From contig NZ_BMIF01000013.1 in the NCBI RefSeq assembly GCF_014641695.1, positions 52,824-116,823 of the forward strand: 64,000 nucleotides of DNA, in the 5' to 3' direction. Under the pieces are notes generated by a model. The model saw only the letters and a list, made by a program, of their open reading frames with translations. It was not told the DNA's origin and did not search any database. The number at the start of each line of letters is the position of its first letter. The first letter of the stretch is position 1. This DNA is from Nitratireductor aestuarii (GTDB lineage Bacteria; Pseudomonadota; Alphaproteobacteria; Rhizobiales; Rhizobiaceae). The position numbers were made by a program, and so were the translations under genes. This document shows, piece after piece, positions 46,038 through 54,701 of this stretch.

Positions 46038-46720
46038 GTGAGCGCGTCAGAGTTGTTGTCGTGGACGATCATCCATTGTTCAGGTCGGGCGTCGTGCAGG
46101 CCCTGGAGCTGGACGAGGGGATCGAGGTGGTTGCTGAAGGAGGTTCGGCAAGCGAGGCGATTGAGCTTGCGGAAAAGCACCACCCGGATGTGATGCTGCT
46201 CGACATTTCCTTGCCCGGCGGAGACGGGATTGCAGCCGCCACCGCCATTGCCGTGAAGGAAGAGGCTCCCCGCATCCTGATGCTGACCGTGTCGGGCGAA
46301 ACCACCGACGTGATGCGCGCGGTCGATGCGGGTGCTGCCGGCTACGTGCTGAAGGGCATCAACGCGACCGATCTGATCCACGCGGTCAAGAGCGTGGCGG
46401 CGGGCGAGACCTTCATGTCACCGAACCTGAGCTTCAACCTGCTCACCGCGCTGGGCAAGGCTAGCAAACCTGATCCCTTGGCGACACTTACCCCGCAGGA
46501 ACGCCGTATCCTGCAGATGGTCGCGACGGGCCTCGGCAATCGCGAGATCGGCGTACATCTCGGCGTCGGCGAGAAGACCGTGAAATTCCACGTCACCAAC
46601 CTCTTCCGGAAGCTGAACGTCCGCAACCGTGTCGAGGCCGCGCTGATCCTTGCAGAACGCGGGCAGGATAGGGGCATGGCGAAGGCGCGCGGGGCGATCG
46701 ATGGGCGGAATGCCGCTTAG
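46034..46720 (+). CDS. NarL/FixJ-type response regulator (second paralogue)
   Basis: A 228-residue regulator translationally coupled to the kinase (ATGA overlap). Receiver landmarks are VVVDDHPLFRSGV, phospho-acceptor Asp57 in VMLLDISLPGGDG, and the Lys in GYVLKGINATD. The LuxR helix-turn-helix is LTPQERRILQMVATGLGNREIGVHLGVGEKTVKFHVTNLFRKLNVRNRVEA. Its position beside the peroxidase promoter makes that promoter its most likely target. Its stop codon abuts the stop of the convergent molybdoenzyme gene (TAGCTA). Confidence 0.93.
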   Translation: MSERVRVVVVDDHPLFRSGVVQALELDEGIEVVAEGGSASEAIELAEKHHPDVMLLDISLPGGDGIAAATAIAVKEEAPRILMLTVSGETTDVMRAVDAGAAGYVLKGINATDLIHAVKSVAAGETFMSPNLSFNLLTALGKASKPDPLATLTPQERRILQMVATGLGNREIGVHLGVGEKTVKFHVTNLFRKLNVRNRVEAALILAERGQDRGMAKARGAIDGRNAA

Positions 46721-49042
46721 CTATGCTTTGGTAGCCTGAGCGTTCCGGATCGCTTCCCATACGCGGCTGGGCGTTGCGGGCATGTCGAAGTGGCGGACGC
46801 CGACCTGCGCGAGCGCGTTGTTGACGGCATTCATGGCTGCAGCAATTCCACCCACGGTGCCAGCCTCGCCTACACCCTTGACGCCGAGCGGGTTGAGTTC
46901 CGTCGGCGTTTCGAGGTTGTCGCTCTCGATCATGGGAAGATCGTCGGCGCGCGGCATGGCGTAGTCCATGAACGAGCCGCTCACCAGCTGGCCGTCACTG
47001 CCGAAGCGGATTTCCTCCATCAGCACCTGTCCGAGACCCTGCGCAACGCCGCCGTGGATCTGTCCCTCGACGAGAAGGGGGTTCAAAACCCGGCCCACAT
47101 CCTCGACGCTGACATAGCGTATCACTTCCGTCCGTCCAGTCTCGGGATCGATCTCGACCTCGCAGACATGACAGCCGTTCGGGAAGGTCGCATGGGGCGG
47201 TACGAATTCGCCGGCGGCGGACAGTCCTGCCTCATCCTCTGCGCGTTGTTCGGCAATCGCCGCCACATCGGCAAGGCTGATCTGGCGATCCGACCCGACA
47301 ATGCGGAAGCTTCCGTTCACATATTCGATGTCGAATGCAGCCGCCTCAAGCTCTTCGGCCGCGATTTCGCGACCCTTCTCCAGGAGCGCATCCACGCCGA
47401 CGACGATCGCCGAGCCTCCAACCGTCAGCGCGGCGGAACCGCCGCTGCCCTTGCCATTGTCCATGGCATCGGTGTCGCCCTGCACGTAGCGGACCTTTTC
47501 AAGCGGCAGGCCAAGGCGCTCCGCAACAAGGCTCGACAGCGCGGTGTCGAGTCCCTGGCCGACCGACATTGCGCCCGCGTAGAGCGTCACTGTACCGTCG
47601 GCGTGGGCGCGGATGGTGGCAAAGTCCTTGCCCGGTTTGGCGTAGGGGCCTGCCGCCACTTCAATCGGATTGGCAATGCCGAGGCCGCGCAACTTGCCCC
47701 GCTCCCGCGCTTGCCTCTGACGAGCAGGAAAGCCTTCATATTCAGCCATTTCCAGAGCCCGATTCATGTTGCGCTCGAACTCTCCGCAGTCGTAGCGGAA
47801 GAGGAACGGCGTCTGGTAGGGCATGGCTTCAGGCGGGATCAGGTTGCGCCGCCGCAGCTCCGCCGGGTCGATGCCCATGTCCTGTGCGGCAATGTCGATG
47901 ATGCGCTCGATGACATAGGTCGCATCGGGACGCCCCGCTCCGCGGTAGGGTGCGGTGGGTGGTGTGTTGGTAAAGTAGGCGGTAGCTTCGCCGACGATAT
48001 AGGGTGTCGTGTAGACGCCCGCGATACCGCCGAAGTTGAGGACCGGTGCCGCCGAGCGTCCGGAAAGATAGGCCCCGACATTGATGTCGTAGCGGACATG
48101 GAAGGCGGTAAAGCGGCCATCCGCGTCGAGACCCAGTTCCGCATCGACGTAGACGTCGCGACCCTGCTCATCGGAGAGAAAGGTTTCGCTCCGCGTGGCG
48201 GTCCAGCGGACGGGACGGTTGAGCCGACGCGCTGCCCAGAACACCATCGCTTCCTCACGCAGAAACGCCGACTTCATGCCGAAGGAACCACCAACGTCTC
48301 CGATAAGGACGCGGACATCATCGCGGCCGAGCCCAAATACCTCGCAGAGGTTGGCGCGAAGGGCGTGCGGGTTCTGGTGGCTGAGCTGCAGGACGGACTT
48401 GCCGTTCTCATCGACATAGGCAAGCGCCGACCGCGGCTCCATCGGCATCGCCGAGACGCGGGTGATATGGGTGCTGAGCCGTGCGACATGATGCGACGAG
48501 GCGAGAGCCTTGGCGGTGCCCTCTACGTCGCCCGCGCGCCAATGGAAAGCCTCGTTTGCTGGGCGGTCATCCCAGAGGAGCGCGGCACCTTCTGCGCCCG
48601 CGTCCGCCGGTGTGAGCACTGCGGGTATGTCGTCATAGTCGATCGTGACGAGTTCAATCGCGTCCTGCGCGATGGCAGACGACTCGGCGAGCACCATGGC
48701 CACGGGTTCGGCCAGGAAGCGTATCCTGTCACGAGCGAGCAGGGGCCGCGGCGTGGCTTTCGTCGGGCTGCCGTCGATGTTGTGAATACCGATCGGGACG
48801 GAAAAATCGGGAATGCCGTCGGTGGCAAGATCTTCGGCCGTCAGAACCGCAACAACACCGGGGACTTCGAGCGCAGCCGACACATCGACAGAGAGGATCT
48901 TCGCGGAAGCGACGGGTGCCCGTGCGAACGCAGTCCAGAGCGCCCCCTCGCGATGCACGTCATCGGTATACTGACCCCGACCGGAGACAAAGCGGTCATC
49001 TTCACGCCGCCTGACGGATTTTCCAAAGGTGATCTCGTTCAC
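46721..49042 (-). CDS. Xanthine dehydrogenase-family molybdopterin subunit (form II CoxL-like)
   Basis: A 773-residue molybdenum hydroxylase large subunit. The GTG at 49042 (VNEITFGKSVRRREDDRFVSGRGQYTDD) is preferred to the longer frame opening at 49177. Molybdopterin-binding segments are GDVGGSFGMKSAFLREEAMVFWAARRLNRPVRW and SVGQGLDTALSSLVAERL, and the catalytic Glu region is GVKGVGEAGTVGGIAAAMNAV. The active-site loop reads PYRGAGRPDA, the form II type, not the AYxCSFR loop of true CO dehydrogenases. The FeS (CoxS) and FAD (CoxM) subunits are not adjacent, so partners must be elsewhere. The substrate is unknown, probably an aldehyde or N-heterocycle. Confidence 0.88.
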   Translation of the reverse strand: MNEITFGKSVRRREDDRFVSGRGQYTDDVHREGALWTAFARAPVASAKILSVDVSAALEVPGVVAVLTAEDLATDGIPDFSVPIGIHNIDGSPTKATPRPLLARDRIRFLAEPVAMVLAESSAIAQDAIELVTIDYDDIPAVLTPADAGAEGAALLWDDRPANEAFHWRAGDVEGTAKALASSHHVARLSTHITRVSAMPMEPRSALAYVDENGKSVLQLSHQNPHALRANLCEVFGLGRDDVRVLIGDVGGSFGMKSAFLREEAMVFWAARRLNRPVRWTATRSETFLSDEQGRDVYVDAELGLDADGRFTAFHVRYDINVGAYLSGRSAAPVLNFGGIAGVYTTPYIVGEATAYFTNTPPTAPYRGAGRPDATYVIERIIDIAAQDMGIDPAELRRRNLIPPEAMPYQTPFLFRYDCGEFERNMNRALEMAEYEGFPARQRQARERGKLRGLGIANPIEVAAGPYAKPGKDFATIRAHADGTVTLYAGAMSVGQGLDTALSSLVAERLGLPLEKVRYVQGDTDAMDNGKGSGGSAALTVGGSAIVVGVDALLEKGREIAAEELEAAAFDIEYVNGSFRIVGSDRQISLADVAAIAEQRAEDEAGLSAAGEFVPPHATFPNGCHVCEVEIDPETGRTEVIRYVSVEDVGRVLNPLLVEGQIHGGVAQGLGQVLMEEIRFGSDGQLVSGSFMDYAMPRADDLPMIESDNLETPTELNPLGVKGVGEAGTVGGIAAAMNAVNNALAQVGVRHFDMPATPSRVWEAIRNAQATKA

Positions 49043-49065
49043 GGATAGCTCTTCGTGGCGATGAT

Positions 49066-49151
49066 GCGGGAGAATGGTGATGCGACTATACAAACTATTC
49101 AGGCAGTCACAACCGCCAAGCGATGCTGATTCCGCCCCATCATTCTCCCGC
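49066..49151. promoter_or_regulatory. Inverted repeat in the molybdoenzyme/MaoC divergent region
   Basis: GCGGGAGAATG (49066-49076) is repeated inverted as CATTCTCCCGC (49141-49151). The perfect 11-bp arms are 64 bp apart, flanking an AT-rich stretch (ACTATACAAACTATTC) that may hold the promoters. The pair may bind a looping regulator. Confidence 0.4.
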
Positions 49152-49242
49152 TTCGCCAGCCGGAACGGCGGGAGCACGGCACTTGGAATGCGGCGCCGGG
49201 GCGATAGTCTCGGTCCAAGGCAACGTTGACGATTGGATGAAC

Positions 49243-49689
49243 ATGCGGCGCTACTTCGAAGATTTTAGCCTCGGCGAAACGTGGACGAGCAAACCCGTCA
49301 CCCTGACGGAAGAAGATATCATCACCTACGCACGCCACTACGATCCGCAGCCGATCCACACGGATCCGGAGAAGGCAGCGGCCGGCCGGTTTGGCTCCGT
49401 GATTGCCAGCGGCTGGCAGATCGCCGCGCTTTCCATGAAGCTCTTCGTGGAATCAGGCGGCTATGGCGAGACGCCCATGGTGGGGCTCGGCATCGACACC
49501 CTGCGCTGGCGACGCCCGGTTCGTCCTGGCGACACGCTGCAAGTCACCCGCGAGGTCGTGGAGCTTGACCGCCACAAGACGAGGCCGGAGTTCGGTATCG
49601 TCAAGACCCAGGTGACGATGACAAACCAGGATGGCGAGACCGTCATGACACTGATGTCGCTGGGGCAGGTTCCCTGTCGCCCGATCTGA
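49243..49689 (+). CDS. MaoC-like (R)-hydratase
   Basis: A 148-residue hotdog-fold enzyme. YFEDFSLGETWTSKPVTLTEEDIITYARHYDPQPIHTDPEKA contains the hydratase-2 motif with its Asp and His (Y-A-x-x-x-D-P-Q-P-I-H). The frame is open from 49123; the ATG at 49243 (or 49237) gives the standard family N-terminus. These enzymes hydrate enoyl-CoA thioesters or related substrates. It stands alone before the IclR gene, but a second MaoC at 52726 belongs to the neighbouring catabolic operon, so both may serve one pathway. Confidence 0.85.
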   Translation: MRRYFEDFSLGETWTSKPVTLTEEDIITYARHYDPQPIHTDPEKAAAGRFGSVIASGWQIAALSMKLFVESGGYGETPMVGLGIDTLRWRRPVRPGDTLQVTREVVELDRHKTRPEFGIVKTQVTMTNQDGETVMTLMSLGQVPCRPI

Positions 49690-49699
49690 GTTTTTGGTT

Positions 49700-49750
49700 T
49701 TCGCGGTTCCGGACGGAAAACTGGTTTCCAGTTTTCCTGGAACTGCTTTA
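49700..49750. repeat. RIME-like palindromic repeat, copy B (inverted orientation)
   Basis: Reverse-complement copy of the element at 30289: GCGGTTCC...GGAAAAC...GTTTTCC...GGAACTGC. Its outer end, TAAAGCAGTTCC on the minus strand, supplies the TAA stop codon of the IclR gene. Confidence 0.75.
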
Positions 49751-50524
49751 GGTGAACGAGTCCTTGATCCGGGCGAGGTCGCGGGTGATCTCGGCCGAGG
49801 TCGATTTCAAGGATGGCACGTAGCGCTCACAGGCTTCGGGCTCGGAAAAGGCTGAGGTGAAATAGGTGAGCCCCAGGCTCGCCACCACCCGGCCGTTCTC
49901 GTTCATGATCGGCACGGCGATGGTGTTGGAGTTGCGCGGTTCCACATGCCGCACGCGTGAGGCGAAGCCCTGGGCCTGCACCTTCTTCACAAGCTGCTCC
50001 AACCGCGCCGGATCATGCGCCAGCATGTTTTCCGGATCGTCCGAATGCCGTAGCATCTCGATGATCAGGTCGAACTCCTCCCTCGGCGTGAAGGCCAGAT
50101 AGGCGAGCCCCATGCCGCGCGTCAGCAGGCCGAGGCGCATGTTGATCGTCTTGTGGAACGGCGACATGGAGCTGTCCGGCACCGTGCTGAAGCGCACCAC
50201 CACAGCGTCGCGGTCGAGCAGCGAAATCGAGACCGGCCACTGGTACTTGCGCGTCAGCGCCACTGCCCAGGGCCGGCCGGCTTCGACCACCATAGGTTCC
50301 TTGTGAAAGCCCGAGCTCAGCGATCCGACCAGCGCACTCACCTGGTATCCGCCGACTCGCGGATCGCTTTCGACAAAGCCCAGGCTCTCAAGCGTCTGCA
50401 GGATGCGGACAAGCGTCGGCTTTGGCAGTCTGGTTCGGGCATGCAGATGAGCGATGGATGAGTATGGCTGCATATTCATTTCCTGCAGCACGAGCATTGC
50501 CCGTTCAATGGCACGAATTCCCAC
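49748..50524 (-). CDS. IclR family transcriptional regulator
   Basis: A 258-residue regulator. The frame opens at 50602, but a GTG at 50524 with GGGAGG six bases upstream starts exactly at the domain (VGIRAIERAMLVLQEMN). The N-terminal winged helix (YSSIAHLHARTRLPKPTLVRILQTLESLGFVE) is followed by an effector domain (PVSISLLDRDAVVVRFSTVPDSSMSPFHKTINMRLGLLTRGMGLAYLAF... AVPIMNENGRVVASLGLTYF). It is divergent from the catabolic operon starting at 50642, so it probably controls that operon in response to its substrate. The stop codon is provided by a palindromic repeat. Confidence 0.9.
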   Translation of the reverse strand: MGIRAIERAMLVLQEMNMQPYSSIAHLHARTRLPKPTLVRILQTLESLGFVESDPRVGGYQVSALVGSLSSGFHKEPMVVEAGRPWAVALTRKYQWPVSISLLDRDAVVVRFSTVPDSSMSPFHKTINMRLGLLTRGMGLAYLAFTPREEFDLIIEMLRHSDDPENMLAHDPARLEQLVKKVQAQGFASRVRHVEPRNSNTIAVPIMNENGRVVASLGLTYFTSAFSEPEACERYVPSLKSTSAEITRDLARIKDSFT

Positions 50525-50641
50525 GTGGACCCTCCCTCTTGGACCCTCCTGTTCCGTTGCGCGAAACGCCATGATCCTTACGTTGGCTACCAAAACTGTC
50601 AAGCTCTATGGTCCTCCTCACCAAACACGGAGGAATTTTGC

Positions 50642-51580
50642 ATGGCTTCGGGCACGTACCGGCAAGAGGCGCGAGAGCTTATCGACACGATCGATGATGA
50701 GGTAGCCAATGCGCTTCTGAAAGGCGCTCTGGACCTACACGTCCATTCTGGCCCATCAACGATGCCGCGCCAGGTGGACCATTTCCAGGCCACGGAAGAG
50801 GCGGCGGCAGCGGGCATGCGAGCCCTGCTGTTCAAGGACCATCACTATTCGGTCGCGCCCTTCATCCCGATCATGGATCGCGTGCTGGGCCACCTCGGCG
50901 TCGCCATGTACAGCGGCCTTGTGCTCAACAATACCGTCGGCGGGCTGAACCCGTTCGTGGTGGACGCGCAGCTCAAGATGGGCGCCAAGCTGATCTGGAT
51001 GCCGACGGCTCAATCGGCCAATCACATCCGCAGTTCGCACGGCAAGACCCGCCTTGCGTCCAACGTCAAGCTGAAGCCTGCGCCCGGCATCACGGTCATC
51101 GATGCTTACGGCAACCTCTTGGATGAGGTGAAGGAGATCCTCGATCTGATCGCGGGATCCGACGCGATCCTGTCGTCCGGTCACCTGCATGTTTCCGAGA
51201 TCTGGACGCTGTTCGAGGAAGCAAAGAAGCGCGGCGTGAAGCGGCTGCTGATCAACCACCCGATGTATGGCCTGCACTTCACCTATGACGATATCGCGGG
51301 GCTTGCCGACCTTGGCGCGCTGGTTGAACAGTCGGCCTGCCTCTACATCGACTCGCGCTTCAATGTCTTTTCTCCGCAGGAACTCAAGGAGCATATCCTT
51401 GCCGCCGGTGTGGAGCGTTCCTCCATCGGTTCGGACCTCGGTCAGGTGGACAATCCCACGCCGGTCGAAGGCATGCGGCAGGCTATCAAGCTCTGCCTTG
51501 CCCTCGGCTTCACCGAGGATGAAGTGCGCCTGATGGTGCGCGACAACCCGGCAAGGCTGGTGGGTCTGCCCGTCGAGTGA
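50642..51580 (+). CDS. DUF6282 family metal-dependent hydrolase-like protein
   Basis: A 312-residue cytoplasmic protein; the ATG at 50642 follows CGGAGG. The amidohydrolase-like barrel pattern is visible: GALDLHVHSGPSTMPR (first metal His pair), LLFKDHHYS, SSGHLHVSE, LLINHPMYG and SIGSDLGQVDNPTP (late Asp). This matches the DUF6282 family, which I recognise from sequence pattern. Its substrate is unknown. It is the first gene of the catabolic unit controlled by the divergent IclR regulator, so it may hydrolyse an amide, lactone or cyclic imide that enters the pathway. Confidence 0.75.
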   Translation: MASGTYRQEARELIDTIDDEVANALLKGALDLHVHSGPSTMPRQVDHFQATEEAAAAGMRALLFKDHHYSVAPFIPIMDRVLGHLGVAMYSGLVLNNTVGGLNPFVVDAQLKMGAKLIWMPTAQSANHIRSSHGKTRLASNVKLKPAPGITVIDAYGNLLDEVKEILDLIAGSDAILSSGHLHVSEIWTLFEEAKKRGVKRLLINHPMYGLHFTYDDIAGLADLGALVEQSACLYIDSRFNVFSPQELKEHILAAGVERSSIGSDLGQVDNPTPVEGMRQAIKLCLALGFTEDEVRLMVRDNPARLVGLPVE

Positions 51581-51700
51581 GGGGTAGACTGCGTTGTCGG
51601 CGCTGACGTCGGCAACGCTTGAAAAAGAATGGACCAGGTCGGCTTTCCAATCCGATAATCCACTACAATGCAGGCGAATAGCCATTCGGGAGGCGGCGGG

Positions 51701-52726
51701 ATGATGCAGGCAATCGAGATAGAACGTCCGGGCGGACCAGAGGTTCTGCGCAGGACCGAGATGCCCAAACCACGCGCGGAAGCAGGGCAAGTGGTGATCC
51801 GCGTCCTTGCCGCGGGCGTAAATCGTCCTGATATCCAGCAGCGGCGCGGCCTTTATCCGCCGCCGCCTGGAGCTTCGCCCATCCCCGGTCTCGACGTGGC
51901 CGGCGTGGTCGAAGAGGTCGGCGCTGGTGTAGAGATGCCGAAGGTCGGCGACAGCGTCTGTGCGCTAACCAACGGTGGCGGCTATGCGCAGTTCTGCAGC
52001 GTTCCCGCCGAGCAATGCATGCAGATCCCGCGTGGCTTGAGCTATGTCGAGGGAGCGTCGCTCCCGGAGGTCTATTTCACTGCATGGAACAACGTGATCT
52101 GGCTCGGACAGCTTGCCCAGGGCGAGAGCCTGCTGGTGCAGGGCGGAACCAGCGGCGTCGGCATGGCGGCGATCCAGATCGCGCGGCAGCTGCGCGACGC
52201 CACCGTCATCGCGACCGCCGGGACGCCGGAAAAGCGTCAGGCCTGCCTCGAGATCGGTGCGCATCACGCGATCGATTATCGCGGCGACTGGGAGAGCGAG
52301 GTCAAGCGTCTCACCAATGGTGAAGGCGTTGATGTCGTGCTGGACGCACAGGCGGGCGACTACACCCAGAAGCAGCTCAACCTGTTGAAGCCGGATGGGC
52401 GTCTGGTGTTCATCGCAAGCCACAAGGGCGAATTCGCCGAGGTCAATATCCGCGCCATCGTGCGCCGCCGTCTGACGCTCACCGGCTCGACGCTGCGGCC
52501 GCGTCCCGCCTCCTACAAGGGTGCGATTGCGCGGGAACTGGTGCAACAGGTCTGGCCTCTGCTCGAGCAGGGCAAGATCGTGACCCGCATCCACGCCGTC
52601 TTCCCATGGGAAGAGGTGCGCGACGCACATACGCTGCTCGACCTCAACGAGCAGATCGGCAAGGTGGTGCTGGCGCTCGATCCGGACGCTGCTGCCGAGG
52701 TTCCGTACGCGGTGGGTACTGCGTGA
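51701..52726 (+). CDS. NAD(P)H quinone oxidoreductase (PIG3-like MDR family)
   Basis: A 341-residue zinc-free medium-chain reductase. MMQAIEIERPGGPEVL is the family start, GVNRPDIQQRRGLYPPPPGASPIPGLDVAGVVEEVG follows, and the nucleotide-binding motif is GGTSGVGMAAIQIARQ. The start at 51701 has GGAGGCGG upstream. Members reduce quinones or enoyl substrates with NADPH. Its stop shares one base with the start of the next gene, so the two are coupled. Confidence 0.88.
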   Translation: MMQAIEIERPGGPEVLRRTEMPKPRAEAGQVVIRVLAAGVNRPDIQQRRGLYPPPPGASPIPGLDVAGVVEEVGAGVEMPKVGDSVCALTNGGGYAQFCSVPAEQCMQIPRGLSYVEGASLPEVYFTAWNNVIWLGQLAQGESLLVQGGTSGVGMAAIQIARQLRDATVIATAGTPEKRQACLEIGAHHAIDYRGDWESEVKRLTNGEGVDVVLDAQAGDYTQKQLNLLKPDGRLVFIASHKGEFAEVNIRAIVRRRLTLTGSTLRPRPASYKGAIARELVQQVWPLLEQGKIVTRIHAVFPWEEVRDAHTLLDLNEQIGKVVLALDPDAAAEVPYAVGTA

Positions 52727-53187
52727 TGCTGACCGTCGAACACGCCACGGATTTCCAGGCCCATGTGGGAGAGACCATCGGCTCCTCCCACTGGTTCCTG
52801 GTCGAGCAGAAGAACATCGACGATTTCGCCCGGCTGTCCGGTGACGACAACTGGATGCACATCGACACGGAGCGGGCCGCCCGCGAAATGCCGGGCGGCA
52901 AGACCATCGCCCATGGGGTCTATCTCCTGTCCCTGATCCCGTGGCTGCAGCGCGAGATTTTCTCCATCCAGCGGCGCGGGCGCGGCTTCAATTACGGCTA
53001 CGAGCGCGTCCGCTTCCTGAAGCCTGTGGAGGTCGGCAGCCGCATCCGGTTGAGCATGAGCCCGGTGCAGGCAACGCGGCAGGCGACTGGCACACGCGTC
53101 GAGTTCGAATCCACGCTGGAGCTTGAAGGATCCGAAAAGCCCGCGCTGGTGGCACGCAGCCTTATTCTGTTCGAGGATGAGCGGTGA
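52726..53187 (+). CDS. MaoC-like (R)-enoyl-CoA hydratase
   Basis: A 153-residue hotdog-fold enzyme. The motif IDDFARLSGDDNWMHIDTERAAREMPGGKTIAHGVYLLSLIP is the hydratase-2 signature with catalytic Asp and His (F-A-x-x-S-G-D-x-x-x-x-H). It starts on the stop codon of the quinone oxidoreductase gene and shares one base with the ATG of the acyl-CoA ligase gene. This tight coupling places it in one pathway with the ligase, SDR and ALDH. Confidence 0.9.
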   Translation: MLTVEHATDFQAHVGETIGSSHWFLVEQKNIDDFARLSGDDNWMHIDTERAAREMPGGKTIAHGVYLLSLIPWLQREIFSIQRRGRGFNYGYERVRFLKPVEVGSRIRLSMSPVQATRQATGTRVEFESTLELEGSEKPALVARSLILFEDER

Positions 53188-54701
53188 TGTCGCCCGAGGA
53201 TGGAAACAGTATCGTAAAGCAGATACTTGCGCACGGAGTTGAGCGTCAGGGTGAAGAAGCCCTGCGCAGCGGTTCGGTGAGCCTCAGCTGGGGTGAGCTA
53301 CGCAGCAATGTGCTCTCGGTCGCGGGCCATCTTCGCCCGATCCTGGCGAGTGGCGGCGGTCGTATCGCACTCCTGGGGGGCGCCAGTGCTGAATTGGTGG
53401 TCGCCTATCTCGCTACGATCGCTGCCGGTGGCTGCGCCGTTCCCCTGCCGGTCTCGGCACATCGCGATGCGCTTGCCGGAATGCTGACGGACTGCGAGCC
53501 GGACCTCATCATCGCGCATGAAGATGCTCTTTCCATGCTGGACGGGATCGCCAACGCGCCGGTCGTCTCTGTTCGGCCGGGTAAGGGCATGCCGGAGGAG
53601 CTGATCGCAGCGTCTCTCGAAGCTCCCGTTCCTGTGCCAGGCGAGACACCTTTCAACATCATCTACAGTTCCGGCACGACGGGACGGCCCAAGGGCATCG
53701 TGCATTCTCACACAATGCGCTATCGGCAGTCGGCGCGGAGCCTCTTCGGCCTTGGGCCGGATTGCACCATGCTGCTCGCGACGCCGCTCTATTCCAACAC
53801 GACGCTGATGCCGCTGCTCGCTGCCCTTTTCCATGGCGCGCGGGTAATCCTGATGCCCAAGTTCGATGCGCAGACCTATCTCGATCTGGCCGAAGCGGAG
53901 CGTGCGACCCATACGATGCTGGTGCCGGTGCAATATCAGCGCGTGATGGCGGTTGAAGGTTTCGACGATCGCGACCTTACATCTTTCAGGATAAAGCAGA
54001 GCACCGGTGCGCCGCTGCACGCCAGCATCAAGCAGGCTTTGCTTGAGAGGTGGCCGGGGCGTTTCCTGGATGTCTATGGCCTCACCGAAGGCGGCTGCAC
54101 CTGCATTCTCGACCTCACCGCCTTTCCGCACAAGGCGCACACGGTGGGAAGGCCTGCCGACGGCAACGACATCCGCGTCATTGATGAAGCAGGCAATTTC
54201 CTGCCCGCCGGTGAGCGCGGCGAGATTGTCGGGCGCTCGGCGACCATGATGTCCGGCTATTTCCGCAATGAGGAAGCGAGCCGTGCGTTCTACTGGCGCG
54301 ATGCGGAGGGAACGCTGTTTCACCGCACCGGCGACATCGGCATGTTCGACGAAGACGGCTTTGTCGTGCTGGTTGACCGCCGCAAGGACATGATCATCTC
54401 CGGCGGGTTCAATATCTATGCCTCCGATCTTGAAGAGAAGCTCCTTGCCCACCCGGATGTAAGCGACGCAGCCGTGATTGCCATACCGAGCGAACGCTGG
54501 GGCGAGACGCCGCTAGGTTTCATCGTGCCGCGCAACGGTGCGAAACTTGACCCGCAGGCCGTGCTCGAATGGGCAAATGACCAGCTCGGCAGGATGCAGC
54601 GGCTCTCCGCCCTGGAACTCCGCGACGAACTTCCAAGGTCGCCCCTCGGCAAGGTGCTGAAGCAGGAATTGCGGAAGCCCTATTGGGAGAAACGGCCGTG
54701 A
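53187..54701 (+). CDS. AMP-dependent acyl-CoA ligase
   Basis: A 504-residue enzyme that activates a carboxylic acid to its CoA thioester. The P-loop-like motif is IIYSSGTTGRPKGIVHS; further motifs are DVYGLTEGGCTC, FHRTGDIGMFDEDGF, RRKDMIISGGFNIY, and RSPLGKVLKQELR with the catalytic lysine. The start at 53187 overlaps the MaoC stop. The acid substrate cannot be predicted reliably. It is the likely entry step for an acid imported by the TctABC system downstream. Confidence 0.92.
   Translation: MSPEDGNSIVKQILAHGVERQGEEALRSGSVSLSWGELRSNVLSVAGHLRPILASGGGRIALLGGASAELVVAYLATIAAGGCAVPLPVSAHRDALAGMLTDCEPDLIIAHEDALSMLDGIANAPVVSVRPGKGMPEELIAASLEAPVPVPGETPFNIIYSSGTTGRPKGIVHSHTMRYRQSARSLFGLGPDCTMLLATPLYSNTTLMPLLAALFHGARVILMPKFDAQTYLDLAEAERATHTMLVPVQYQRVMAVEGFDDRDLTSFRIKQSTGAPLHASIKQALLERWPGRFLDVYGLTEGGCTCILDLTAFPHKAHTVGRPADGNDIRVIDEAGNFLPAGERGEIVGRSATMMSGYFRNEEASRAFYWRDAEGTLFHRTGDIGMFDEDGFVVLVDRRKDMIISGGFNIYASDLEEKLLAHPDVSDAAVIAIPSERWGETPLGFIVPRNGAKLDPQAVLEWANDQLGRMQRLSALELRDELPRSPLGKVLKQELRKPYWEKRP

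Noticed and set aside
46721..49042. Aerobic carbon monoxide dehydrogenase
   Set aside because: The active-site loop is PYRGAGR, not AYxCSFR, and CoxS and CoxM are absent, so CO oxidation is not supported.
46790..49048. 752-codon open frame on the plus strand
   Set aside because: Antisense to the CoxL-like gene, which has clear molybdopterin motifs.
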